Made by a program: the position numbers and the translations under genes
Source of the DNA: Candidatus Methanogaster sp. UBA203
GTDB lineage: Archaea > Halobacteriota > Methanosarcinia > Methanosarcinales > Methanogasteraceae
NCBI GenBank assembly: GCA_002503595.1
Contig: DASC01000173.1
Location: forward strand, 1 to 5,855
Direction: 5' to 3'
Length of the DNA: 5,855 nucleotides
Shown here: positions 1-5,511 of the stretch, piece after piece
Layout of the letters: every line of letters starts with the position of its first letter
How positions within the stretch are numbered: the first letter of the stretch is position 1
The notes under the pieces: generated by a model
Told to the model about the DNA's origin: nothing
Seen by the model: only the letters and a program-made list of their open reading frames with translations
The model's database searches: none

Positions 1-171
1 CCAGAAAAAATTAAAAAGTCTCCTAATATGCAAAGCCATATAAATCCATTGCCCGTGATATATTACGATAAAAGTCGTTCAGGAATAAAAAATTTTAATT
101 TTAGATGTGATAGGATTTATATTGGTTTTACTAATTGGGTGGCGAAGGTATTGATAATGGAAAAGTATTAA
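1..171 (+). CDS. 3' end of an unidentified AT-rich gene (partial, 5' end outside window)
   Basis: Frame 1 is open from the first base of the window to a TAA at 169-171, giving 56 C-terminal residues without a start that can be chosen. The peptide ends in FTNWVAKVLIMEKY and is rich in Lys, Asn, Ile, Phe and Tyr, as expected for AT-rich coding DNA. By hand count the first 180 bases are about 27% GC, far below the roughly 50% of the genes further on, so this segment may be of foreign origin or belong to an AT-rich accessory gene. I recognise no domain. In DNA this AT-rich, an open run of 56 codons is only modest evidence for coding; the natural-looking peptide and lack of stops up to the edge make a gene tail more likely than not, but only just. 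Confidence 0.35.
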   Translation, partial: PEKIKKSPNMQSHINPLPVIYYDKSRSGIKNFNFRCDRIYIGFTNWVAKVLIMEKY

Positions 172-191
172 ATATATTATACAAAAAATGA

Positions 192-350
192 ATGATTAAA
201 GATGTGGAGATAGACGTCCGATCTCTTGAAGACCGAAGAGAGGACTTTGCAGATGCGTGGACAAACTCGCTTCGACACCAGATCAAGGCACTCCCCAATT
301 TTGATGATCTATTCTGCGAGGTTGAGCAGCGTATAGCAGGGTTACTGTGA
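192..350 (+). CDS. small acidic ORF of unknown function (52 aa), possibly a gene remnant
   Basis: An ATG at 192, directly preceded by an in-frame TGA (189-191), opens a 52-codon frame ending at TGA 348-350. The product is charged and helix-prone (for example SLEDRREDFADAW, then FDDLFCEVEQRI), has no signal peptide or membrane segment, and resembles a soluble helical protein end. No Shine-Dalgarno site precedes it. An AT-rich TATA-like stretch (about 170-182) is too close to the ATG for a leaderless mRNA, but its spacing would suit an alternative GTG start at 204. The ORF begins just where GC content jumps, so it could be the 3' part of a gene whose front was lost at a junction. I do not recognise the family; coding status is uncertain. 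Confidence 0.3.
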   Translation: MIKDVEIDVRSLEDRREDFADAWTNSLRHQIKALPNFDDLFCEVEQRIAGLL

Positions 351-382
351 ATGGGCGCTGTTTAAAAATCCGGTGGATAGGG

Positions 383-431
383 ATTCGTGATATGTATTTG
401 AACGTGTGCATTCGGGGATAAAATCACGAAT
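383..431. repeat. 9-bp perfect inverted repeat, 31-base spacer
   Basis: ATTCGTGAT (383-391) is the exact reverse complement of ATCACGAAT (423-431). The arms are separated by 31 bases and do not extend further. It lies in the gene-poor stretch and has no U-tract after it, so it is not an obvious terminator. It could be an operator-like site, part of a structured RNA, or chance. Confidence 0.35.
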
Positions 432-666
432 GCTGATGAAAATCTCGAACGTATAGGTATGAGGTAAACGAGCAGAGCCGTTACTGCTACCACTCATCAT
501 AACCTTTATTATAAATCATACGCGAATAACGATGTAATCGACTGGTGAGTATGGGTTGTGCGACGTGACACTATCTACGACCCTGAGGGGCTTGATACCA
601 GAAGATGGGAAGACGGAGGCAACAGGAAAAAGGCAGCAGAGAAGGTATTATACTATACTACTGGCA

Positions 667-686
667 GCTCCTGACATGGCAGGAGC
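667..686. repeat. 7-bp GC-rich perfect hairpin, 6-base loop
   Basis: GCTCCTG (667-673) and CAGGAGC (680-686) pair perfectly around the loop ACATGG. There is no T-run on either side on either strand, so intrinsic termination is not supported. It sits downstream of an AT-rich patch (TATTATACTATAC, 646-658) inside the stretch without genes. Function unknown. Confidence 0.4.
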
Positions 687-992
687 GTATCGACCGACGA
701 ACATAAGAGTGTGGGTTTAAAAAAATCCGGCAACAACTTTTGCGCGAACTACCGCTCGTGGTGCGGACGCGTAAGAACATCTCGATGGAGATCTGGTGTG
801 GAAGCAAAAACAGTACACGAAGGCGCAGGCAATCGCACATACAACGCCGCGGAACGTCAGACTGTCCGGTATCGCCATACGGGATCGGGGGTTGCTCGAT
901 ATGCAAGTGCTCACGGCTTTACTTCCGGCATGTATTCTCTTCTGCTGCTTTGCAGATGGCGGATGGGGTATAGCCACTATTGCTGATAGATA

Positions 993-1026
993 ACTATATT
1001 TAATCAATAATATACTAAAGGAGGAC
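993..1026 (+). promoter_or_regulatory. TATA-like element and strong Shine-Dalgarno site of the C1A protease gene
   Basis: An AAAGGAGGAC sequence at 1017-1026 puts GGAGG (1020-1024) ten bases before the ATG at 1035, matching the archaeal 16S rRNA 3' end and fixing that start. CTATATTTAA (994-1003) is the only good TATA-like element nearby. A start site about 25 bases downstream of it would fall at about 1022-1025, inside the Shine-Dalgarno site, so the true transcription start must lie closer to this box than usual, or another promoter upstream must be used. The ribosome site is clear; the promoter assignment is tentative. Confidence 0.65.
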
Positions 1027-1034
1027 TATAAGAT

Positions 1035-4000
1035 ATGAAACGGATAAATCAAATACTGATAACCGCGATGGTGCTGGTGACGGTCGCAATGTTTGCAAAC
1101 GCTGACATCCCGCCGGCTCCAGTGGGGCTGAACAGCGACACTGGCAACTACTGGGTCAATTACACGTGGTCTAAAGACCTCGGATGCCCTGACAACGAGA
1201 ACGTGACAGATTCCTTCAACGTGAGCATGAATGGTATGTGGTACAACGGAACAGCAACGTTCCTGAATAAGAGCGTTGGTCCGGGCGGTTGGGCAAACAT
1301 CACTGTATGGGCGTACAACGCAACCGGCAACGGGAATCTGTCGGTGGACGATGTTCGCGATAACGTGCAGGCGCCGGCGATGGTTGACCCGCCAGACGAT
1401 AATCCGTGCACCATCATGCACCCTGATAGCGAGACTCGCAGGAAATGGATAGAAAGTTACAATGCCGCCCCCATGGTTAATATATCAGGAGGAGGGGTTA
1501 TGGCTTTCCCTGATAATTACAGCATACTCGACCATCTGGACTACAACGCAACCGAGCGCAACCAAGGTTCATGCGGCAACTGCTGGGTATGGGCAGCCAC
1601 CGGCTGCATGGAGATTGCGCATGATGTCGAGAACGACGTGTTCGACAGACTATCCATCCAGTATCTAAACTCCCTCTACAACAATGGCACTGGCGATGGT
1701 TATGCTTGCGAAGGCGGCAATCTTGACATGTTCGTGGACTTCTACTCGGTAAATACTACATTTACAATCCCATGGAACAATACGAATGCCAGCTGGCAGG
1801 ATGGAGTAGGTGGAACCAGTACCACCGTCCCTGCTGATAGTATCTCAACGACGCCACACTACACAATCACACGCATAGAGGAGACCACGATCACCACGCA
1901 AGGAGCAGGGGATGCTACTGCCATCGCTAACATCAAGAGTGTTCTTGCCAGCGATAACGCCATCTGGTTCGCATTCTACCTGCCAAACTCTACGGATTGG
2001 GGTGATTTCTATACCTTCTGGGATTACGGTTCCGAGACCGATCTCTGGAGTCCTGATTATTCTTGTGGTCATACATGGGGTTCGGGGGGTGGCGGTCATG
2101 CGGTGCTCTGTGTGGGCTACAACGATACAAATGGCCCAGAGGCTGAGCCGTACTGGATCATGCTGAATAGCTGGGGCACTGCTAACAAAAACCGATCTAA
2201 CGGGCTGTTCCGGATGAATATGGACATCAACTATAGCTGCTACTTTGTTGACGATGGTGATAGCGAGTACAGTCTCTACTGGCAGATGCTGGATATAGAT
2301 TTCGCAGTACCAACCCCAACAAATCTCCAGAACACGACAGGCAACTACTGGGTCAACTACACATGGACTGCCGGAACTGGCATCGTCACCGACGGCTACA
2401 ATGTGAGCATGAATGGGACGTGGCACAACAGAACGGAAACATTCCTGAACTCAAGCGTTGGCTCAGGCAACTGGTCAAACATCACGGTATGGGCGTGGAA
2501 TGCAACTGGCAACGGAAACATGTCAGCGGATAATATCAGCGATAACGTGCAGGCGCCGACAGCACCAGCGATCACATCGTGGGACAACAACAAGACCAAC
2601 AACAACTTGACGGCCATCACGGTAAACGAGTCCGAACCGGTACGCTTCAACGCAACAGCCGACCAGACGATCGACACATGGCACTGGCACAACAACGGAA
2701 CATTTGTCCAGTCGAGCAACTTCGATAACTACACCACAAGCTGGAGCGTCAACGGAACAAACACGGTCTCTGTGAATGCAACGAATGCGAACGGCACATC
2801 GAGCCCGGTTACGTGGACGATCACCGTAAACGACATCACAGTACCGAAACCGGTCCAGAATCTGACAAACGACACTCCGACCGCAAGCACGGTCAAGCTC
2901 TCGTGGGATGCGAACACAGAAGCCGATCTCGTCGGGTACAGGGTGTACCGGAACGGCACGCTGATCGACAATCCTCCCAAGAGCAAAACCTATTACAACA
3001 CAAAAAGTCTCTCGCCGAGCACCACCTACGAGTTCAATGTCTCTGCCTACGACGACAACGATCTTGAGGGCGAGAATGCAAGCGTGACCGTGACGACAGC
3101 AGTCGGACCGCTCCATCACATCGATGTGACGCCGGATTCGAAGACGCTGAACATCAGCGAGTCGTGGAACTTCTCAGCCACCGGATATGATCAGAACGAG
3201 GGGACGATATCAGGTCTCGTATTTGAATGGGATCACAGCGATGCATACATCGGATCGCTTAATGAGATAAACGATACTGATACTGCCAAGAACTTCACGG
3301 CAGAGCATGTGGGCGTGACTTACATCACCGCAAGCAACGGCAGTGTGGCAAGCGATCCGGTACAGGTGACCGTGAACGGTGCGACAAACAACATGAATGT
3401 GACCAATGAGACCGCTTTCACAGCTACATCAGGCGGTGCAACCGTAACTGGCAGCTTCACCAACAATCTGACCGGATGGATCAATACAACTGCTATTGGA
3501 AACGCCACAAACTCATCTGAGGTCAATTCCTCCAATCCACGCTCCGGTCTTGGATCTGGCGACAAGGTTCTGAGCGGCGTCATCATCAACGTGAGTGACG
3601 ACAGTAACATCCGCAGTGAATTGGGAGAAAATGGCACGATCCGCATCGAGATATGCTACAACGCTACAAGGCTCACTGCTCTGGGAATCGATGCAAGCAC
3701 TCTTGCGATATGGAAGTACGAGAACGACACAGAGAAGTGGGTGCAGCAGTCCAGTATCATATCCGGAAGATGCGTCTATGCTGACGTGGATCATCTCTGC
3801 ACCTTCGGGCTTGTCGGTTCAAAGGCGACCGGAGGCGGCAGCACCGGTGGCGGCGGTGGCGGTGGCACATACCCGCCAGGATGGTTCGGGACACCAACAC
3901 CGACCGTGAGCGCAACGAAAGCACCGGCGACCGCGACAGATGCGCCGCCGGGCGATGAGGTGACGCCAACACTGACGAAGAAAACCGCGGCAGCAAAGGC

Positions 4001-4127
4001 GACTGCATCGGCGGCGGAAGGCACGACGGCAGGGACTGCGAAGAAGAGTGCGCCCGGATTCCCAGCGGTCTTCGCGATCGCAGGGATGCTTGCAGTCGCT
4101 TACGCGATGATGCGGCGCAGAGAGTAG
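1035..4127 (+). CDS. secreted, surface-anchored papain-family (C1A) cysteine protease with PGF-CTERM tail
   Basis: A 1030-residue exported cysteine endopeptidase. Signal peptide: residues 1-23, probable cleavage after ANA. Module copy A: about 26-114. Linker/short pro-region: about 115-160. Catalytic C1A domain: about 161-420, with oxyanion Gln177 and nucleophile Cys183 in QGSCGNCW, a CEGGN motif at 225-229, His355 in GGGGHAVLCVGY and Asn378 in LNSWGT, so the active site is complete. Module copy B: about 425-508. PKD/Ig-like domain: about 510-600. Fn3-like: about 601-690. Ig-like: about 691-781. A further domain runs to about 930. A Gly-rich then Thr/Ala/Pro/Lys stalk (931-1006) leads to the PGF motif (1007-1009), a hydrophobic segment and Arg-Arg-Arg-Glu, the archaeosortase A signal. 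I count about 59 N-X-S/T sequons. No I29-type inhibitory propeptide (ERFNIN) is visible. It probably degrades or processes proteins at the S-layer; the substrate is unknown. Monocistronic, with its own terminator. Confidence 0.93.
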   Translation: MKRINQILITAMVLVTVAMFANADIPPAPVGLNSDTGNYWVNYTWSKDLGCPDNENVTDSFNVSMNGMWYNGTATFLNKSVGPGGWANITVWAYNATGNGNLSVDDVRDNVQAPAMVDPPDDNPCTIMHPDSETRRKWIESYNAAPMVNISGGGVMAFPDNYSILDHLDYNATERNQGSCGNCWVWAATGCMEIAHDVENDVFDRLSIQYLNSLYNNGTGDGYACEGGNLDMFVDFYSVNTTFTIPWNNTNASWQDGVGGTSTTVPADSISTTPHYTITRIEETTITTQGAGDATAIANIKSVLASDNAIWFAFYLPNSTDWGDFYTFWDYGSETDLWSPDYSCGHTWGSGGGGHAVLCVGYNDTNGPEAEPYWIMLNSWGTANKNRSNGLFRMNMDINYSCYFVDDGDSEYSLYWQMLDIDFAVPTPTNLQNTTGNYWVNYTWTAGTGIVTDGYNVSMNGTWHNRTETFLNSSVGSGNWSNITVWAWNATGNGNMSADNISDNVQAPTAPAITSWDNNKTNNNLTAITVNESEPVRFNATADQTIDTWHWHNNGTFVQSSNFDNYTTSWSVNGTNTVSVNATNANGTSSPVTWTITVNDITVPKPVQNLTNDTPTASTVKLSWDANTEADLVGYRVYRNGTLIDNPPKSKTYYNTKSLSPSTTYEFNVSAYDDNDLEGENASVTVTTAVGPLHHIDVTPDSKTLNISESWNFSATGYDQNEGTISGLVFEWDHSDAYIGSLNEINDTDTAKNFTAEHVGVTYITASNGSVASDPVQVTVNGATNNMNVTNETAFTATSGGATVTGSFTNNLTGWINTTAIGNATNSSEVNSSNPRSGLGSGDKVLSGVIINVSDDSNIRSELGENGTIRIEICYNATRLTALGIDASTLAIWKYENDTEKWVQQSSIISGRCVYADVDHLCTFGLVGSKATGGGSTGGGGGGGTYPPGWFGTPTPTVSATKAPATATDAPPGDEVTPTLTKKTAAAKATASAAEGTTAGTAKKSAPGFPAVFAIAGMLAVAYAMMRRRE
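1140..1376 (+). repeat. intragenic module repeat, copy A (before the catalytic domain)
   Basis: This encodes residues 36-114 of the protease, from TGNYWVNYTW to DNVQAPA. It is matched by residues 435-508, with about 53 identities over 74 aligned positions by hand alignment and one five-residue insertion (around CPDNE, 51-55) found only here. The DNA also matches closely, including an exact 20-base run ending the unit at 1357-1376. Likely a small beta-sandwich, Fn3-like module; the fold is inferred. Confidence 0.85.
2337..2558 (+). repeat. intragenic module repeat, copy B (after the catalytic domain)
   Basis: This encodes residues 435-508 of the protease, the second copy of the module at 1140-1376. 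It lacks the five-residue insertion and its Cys51. The identical 20-base run closes it at 2539-2558, and the opening 17 bases GGCAACTACTGGGTCAA are also shared. It starts the C-terminal beta-domain chain directly after the catalytic domain. Confidence 0.85.
3825..4124 (+). other. protease stalk and PGF-CTERM sorting signal
   Basis: Residues 931-1030. A GGGSTGGGGGGG linker and PPGWFGTPTPT are followed by a low-complexity Thr/Ala/Lys/Pro stretch without N-glycosylation sequons. Then come the tripeptide PGF (1007-1009), about 16 hydrophobic residues and a final RRRE. This is the standard layout of PGF-CTERM proteins, which archaeosortase A cleaves and joins to a membrane lipid in haloarchaea and methanogens. 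The stalk may carry O-linked sugars, as in other archaeal surface proteins; that is inference. Confidence 0.9.
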
Positions 4128-4151
4128 GCGGCAGCACAGGCGATGACGAAC

Positions 4152-4187
4152 GAAGGGAGCACTTCCCTTCACCATCTTTCTTTTTTG
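4152..4187 (+). terminator. hairpin plus U-tract terminator after the protease gene
   Basis: GAAGGGA (4152-4158) and TCCCTTC (4164-4170) form a perfect 7-bp stem with a 5-base loop, starting 24 bases after the protease stop. A T-rich run (CTTTCTTTTTTG, 4176-4187) follows. U-tracts alone often suffice in archaea; here both parts are present. It separates the protease from the downstream membrane protein gene. Confidence 0.8.
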
Positions 4188-4208
4188 TGCTCGGGGGTGC
4201 TGATGCAT

Positions 4209-4250
4209 CCGAAAGTCTTAAATATCAACGCATCCATCTCGTGTATCATG
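4209..4250 (+). promoter_or_regulatory. BRE/TATA promoter giving a leaderless mRNA for the small membrane protein
   Basis: A purine-rich BRE-like CGAAAG (4210-4215) precedes TTAAATAT (4218-4225). The centre of that box is about 26 bases before the ATG at 4248, exactly where archaeal RNA polymerase usually starts. No Shine-Dalgarno site lies before this ATG. The transcript should begin at or within a base or two of the start codon. Confidence 0.7.
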
Positions 4251-4433
4251 GTTGTCACACTACTCCAAACGCCGATCGAGCTATCCAATTACCCGCTTAT
4301 AATCGGGCTTGCCATACTCGTATATGCGGTTTTTGCGATCCGGTTCACCAAGGTTCACGTGGCGCTGCTCTCGACACTGGCATTTGCCATAATCTATGTG
4401 ATGCTGGTCGCAATCGGTGTTTTCGCATCATAA
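4248..4433 (+). CDS. small two-helix membrane protein of unknown function (61 aa)
   Basis: From ATG 4248 the product is 61 residues with two hydrophobic helices, about 16-31 (PLIIGLAILVYAVFAI) and 36-59 (VHVALLSTLAFAIIYVMLV), joined by a short basic turn RFTK. By the positive-inside rule the turn faces the cytoplasm and both ends face outward. The frame stays open upstream to an ATG at 4143, but that longer form (96 aa) would run through the protease terminator and lacks a promoter, whereas the TATA box at 4218-4225 is placed for a leaderless start at 4248. The gene is independent of the protease and converges on the PhoU-like gene across a 24-base gap. I do not recognise the family; a subunit or partner of a larger membrane complex is possible. 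Confidence 0.72.
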   Translation: MVVTLLQTPIELSNYPLIIGLAILVYAVFAIRFTKVHVALLSTLAFAIIYVMLVAIGVFAS

Positions 4434-4457
4434 TTCCGATAAGACGGCACCTGCACT

Positions 4458-5462
4458 CTAACGCAGTTCCTCGGTATTTAAGTTAATCGAGATCTCTGCG
4501 ATATCAGCCCCGTATTCGGCAATCCGCCGCAGGCTCTCAAGGATGAAGCTCACCTCTGTTACGTTACACTCCTTCCGGATATCCTTATCAATAGCAATCC
4601 CCATCGCGACGACCTCTGCCGCATCTGTTATGACGCTGTTTGCATCCTTTGTATTCTCCTTTGAAAGCGATGCTATCCCCCTCATAAAGACGTCGTGCGC
4701 CATTTCCCCCATCTCGCAGATCCGGTCGATCGATTCGACCCCGCTATCCAGTTCTATGATGTTTCGCGCAATCTTTTCGGCGTGATCGCCGATTCGCTCC
4801 ATGCTCTTTGAGATCAGCCGATATCCAAGGCATTCCCGCGGATGGGTTATCCCGATCTTCTCAGAAAGCCCGGGATCTTCGATAGCCGCCTTCAACTGTC
4901 TCACGATCAAGAGGTAGAAGCGGTCAACCTCGTCATCCCTCTGGATGATGTCCTCTGCAAGTTCCAGGTCGCGATTACGAAGCGCTTGCATGGCATCCTC
5001 GTGCATCGAGGAGATGAGCCGGGTCATGCTCTGCATCGCTTTTGCAAGCGGCAGATCGCGGTAGTTAAGAAGACTCTGCAGGATCAGTTCATCGTGCGAC
5101 TCCCCGACCACCTCAAGCCCGATTAAGCGCTGCCGCACAGCATCCTTGATCCATTTCCGGTCGGACGCGCCAAAACCCCTCGGCGAGATCAACTTTATGA
5201 TATCGTATCCGACCAGATAGTGCGCAACCAGCAGTCTGAGATTGTTATCCTGGCTCTCGCCCGGCACCAGTTTGATGGTTGCCTCATATACTTGTTCATC
5301 GGTCTTTGGCTGCGTGGTCAGCAGAAGCGACCGGTCTGGCTGCGGCGCAAGGAATATCTCGTCTCCCGCCGCAAGCCCGATCTCCCTTGCCCACTTGATC
5401 GGCAGCGATACGATGAGTGTCGCACCGCCGGTAAGCTGCACCTTCCGCTTCTCTGGTGTCAT
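4458..5462 (-). CDS. phoU: AbrB-PhoU family regulator (phosphate uptake regulator-like)
   Basis: A 334-residue cytoplasmic protein with the archaeal layout. An N-terminal SpoVT/AbrB-type domain (about 1-50: KRKVQLTGGATLIVSLPIKW, then AAGDEIFLAP) is followed by a linker domain (about 55-120) and two PhoU three-helix bundles (about 135-240 and 245-330). Acidic ExxxD motifs typical of PhoU metal clusters appear at 222-226 (ERIGD) and 316-320 (EYGAD), with a further acidic patch QRDDEVD at 174-180. PhoU proteins restrain phosphate uptake through the Pst transporter and its signalling; the AbrB part suggests the protein also binds DNA directly, which is inference. No pst genes are in the window, so the phosphate role rests on family membership. 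It is transcribed divergently from gatC out of a shared 49-base spacer. The ATG at 5462 suits a nearly leaderless mRNA from the TATA box on this strand (TTTATATA, 5494-5487). Confidence 0.88.
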   Translation of the reverse strand: MTPEKRKVQLTGGATLIVSLPIKWAREIGLAAGDEIFLAPQPDRSLLLTTQPKTDEQVYEATIKLVPGESQDNNLRLLVAHYLVGYDIIKLISPRGFGASDRKWIKDAVRQRLIGLEVVGESHDELILQSLLNYRDLPLAKAMQSMTRLISSMHEDAMQALRNRDLELAEDIIQRDDEVDRFYLLIVRQLKAAIEDPGLSEKIGITHPRECLGYRLISKSMERIGDHAEKIARNIIELDSGVESIDRICEMGEMAHDVFMRGIASLSKENTKDANSVITDAAEVVAMGIAIDKDIRKECNVTEVSFILESLRRIAEYGADIAEISINLNTEELR

Positions 5463-5511
5463 GTTCTATATAGTATATCTATATCCTATATAAACGATAC
5501 CAATATGTACC
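5463..5511. promoter_or_regulatory. divergent promoter between phoU and gatC with CTATAT repeats
   Basis: The whole spacer is 49 bases. TATATAAA (5487-5494) is a canonical TATA box for gatC, and its complement TTTATATA is equally good for phoU. For phoU the box centre is about 28 bases from the ATG, predicting a nearly leaderless message. For gatC it is only about 22 bases from the first ATG (5512). Three CTATAT units (5466-5471, 5479-5484, 5486-5491) lie in tandem and could be binding sites for a regulator. Because one AT-rich core appears to serve both directions, the two genes may compete for TBP. Confidence 0.65.

Larger units (their letters stand above)
351..1000. other. gene-poor stretch with broken frames; no intact gene supported
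   Basis: No frame here gives a convincing protein. Frame 1 contains open pieces that read like protein (YVFERVHSGIKSRML after a TGA at 388; a 61-codon open piece at about 538-717; 796-993 after stops at 718 and 766), but about seven stops interrupt it, close to chance at this composition. Frame 2 is open from 707 with FKKIRQQLLRELPLVVRTRK and then turns Arg/Ser-rich and unnatural, which could mean a frameshift near 795. Frame 3 has a short open piece at 549-674. The stretch also holds two inverted repeats (383-431 and 667-686) and an AT-rich patch at 501-517. It may be a decayed gene or an untranslated RNA region. No transposase motif, tRNA or terminal repeats were found. Confidence 0.4.

Noticed and set aside
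342..500. 52-codon ORF on the minus strand (begins MMSGSSNGS)
   Set aside because: Short, no Shine-Dalgarno site; the nearest TATA-like box (508-515) is only about 12 bases from the ATG, which would put transcription inside the frame. No recognisable domain.
456..504. Imperfect stem (GGTATGAGGTA ... TACCACTCATCATAACC) as a regulatory RNA
   Set aside because: Pairing needs several bulges and has no comparative support.
667..686. Hairpin at 667-686 as an intrinsic terminator
   Set aside because: No U-tract follows on either strand and no gene ends just before it.
361..993. Frame 1 read through its TAG and TGA codons as a recoded (pyrrolysine or selenocysteine) gene
   Set aside because: About seven stops of all three kinds in some 211 codons is near chance, and nothing ties them to a recoding element.
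658..1007. Overlapping short frames of 65-96 codons on both strands before the protease
   Set aside because: They overlap one another in several phases, are rich in Arg/Cys/Ser, lack ribosome sites and show no domain. At most one could be real and none stands out.
1845..2426. 193-codon open frame on the minus strand inside the protease
   Set aside because: It lies fully antisense to a well-supported protease domain, has a Val/Ile/His/Arg-heavy composition typical of shadow frames, and has no ribosome site or promoter.
2523..3119. 198-codon open frame on the minus strand inside the protease
   Set aside because: Antisense to the PKD/Fn3 region; the Arg/Val/Cys-rich product resembles the reverse reading of Asn/Thr-rich coding DNA, not a real protein.
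4143..4247. N-terminal extension of the small membrane protein from ATG 4143
   Set aside because: It would be translated through the terminator hairpin and U-tract of the protease gene, and the TATA box at 4218-4225 places transcription at the later ATG (4248).
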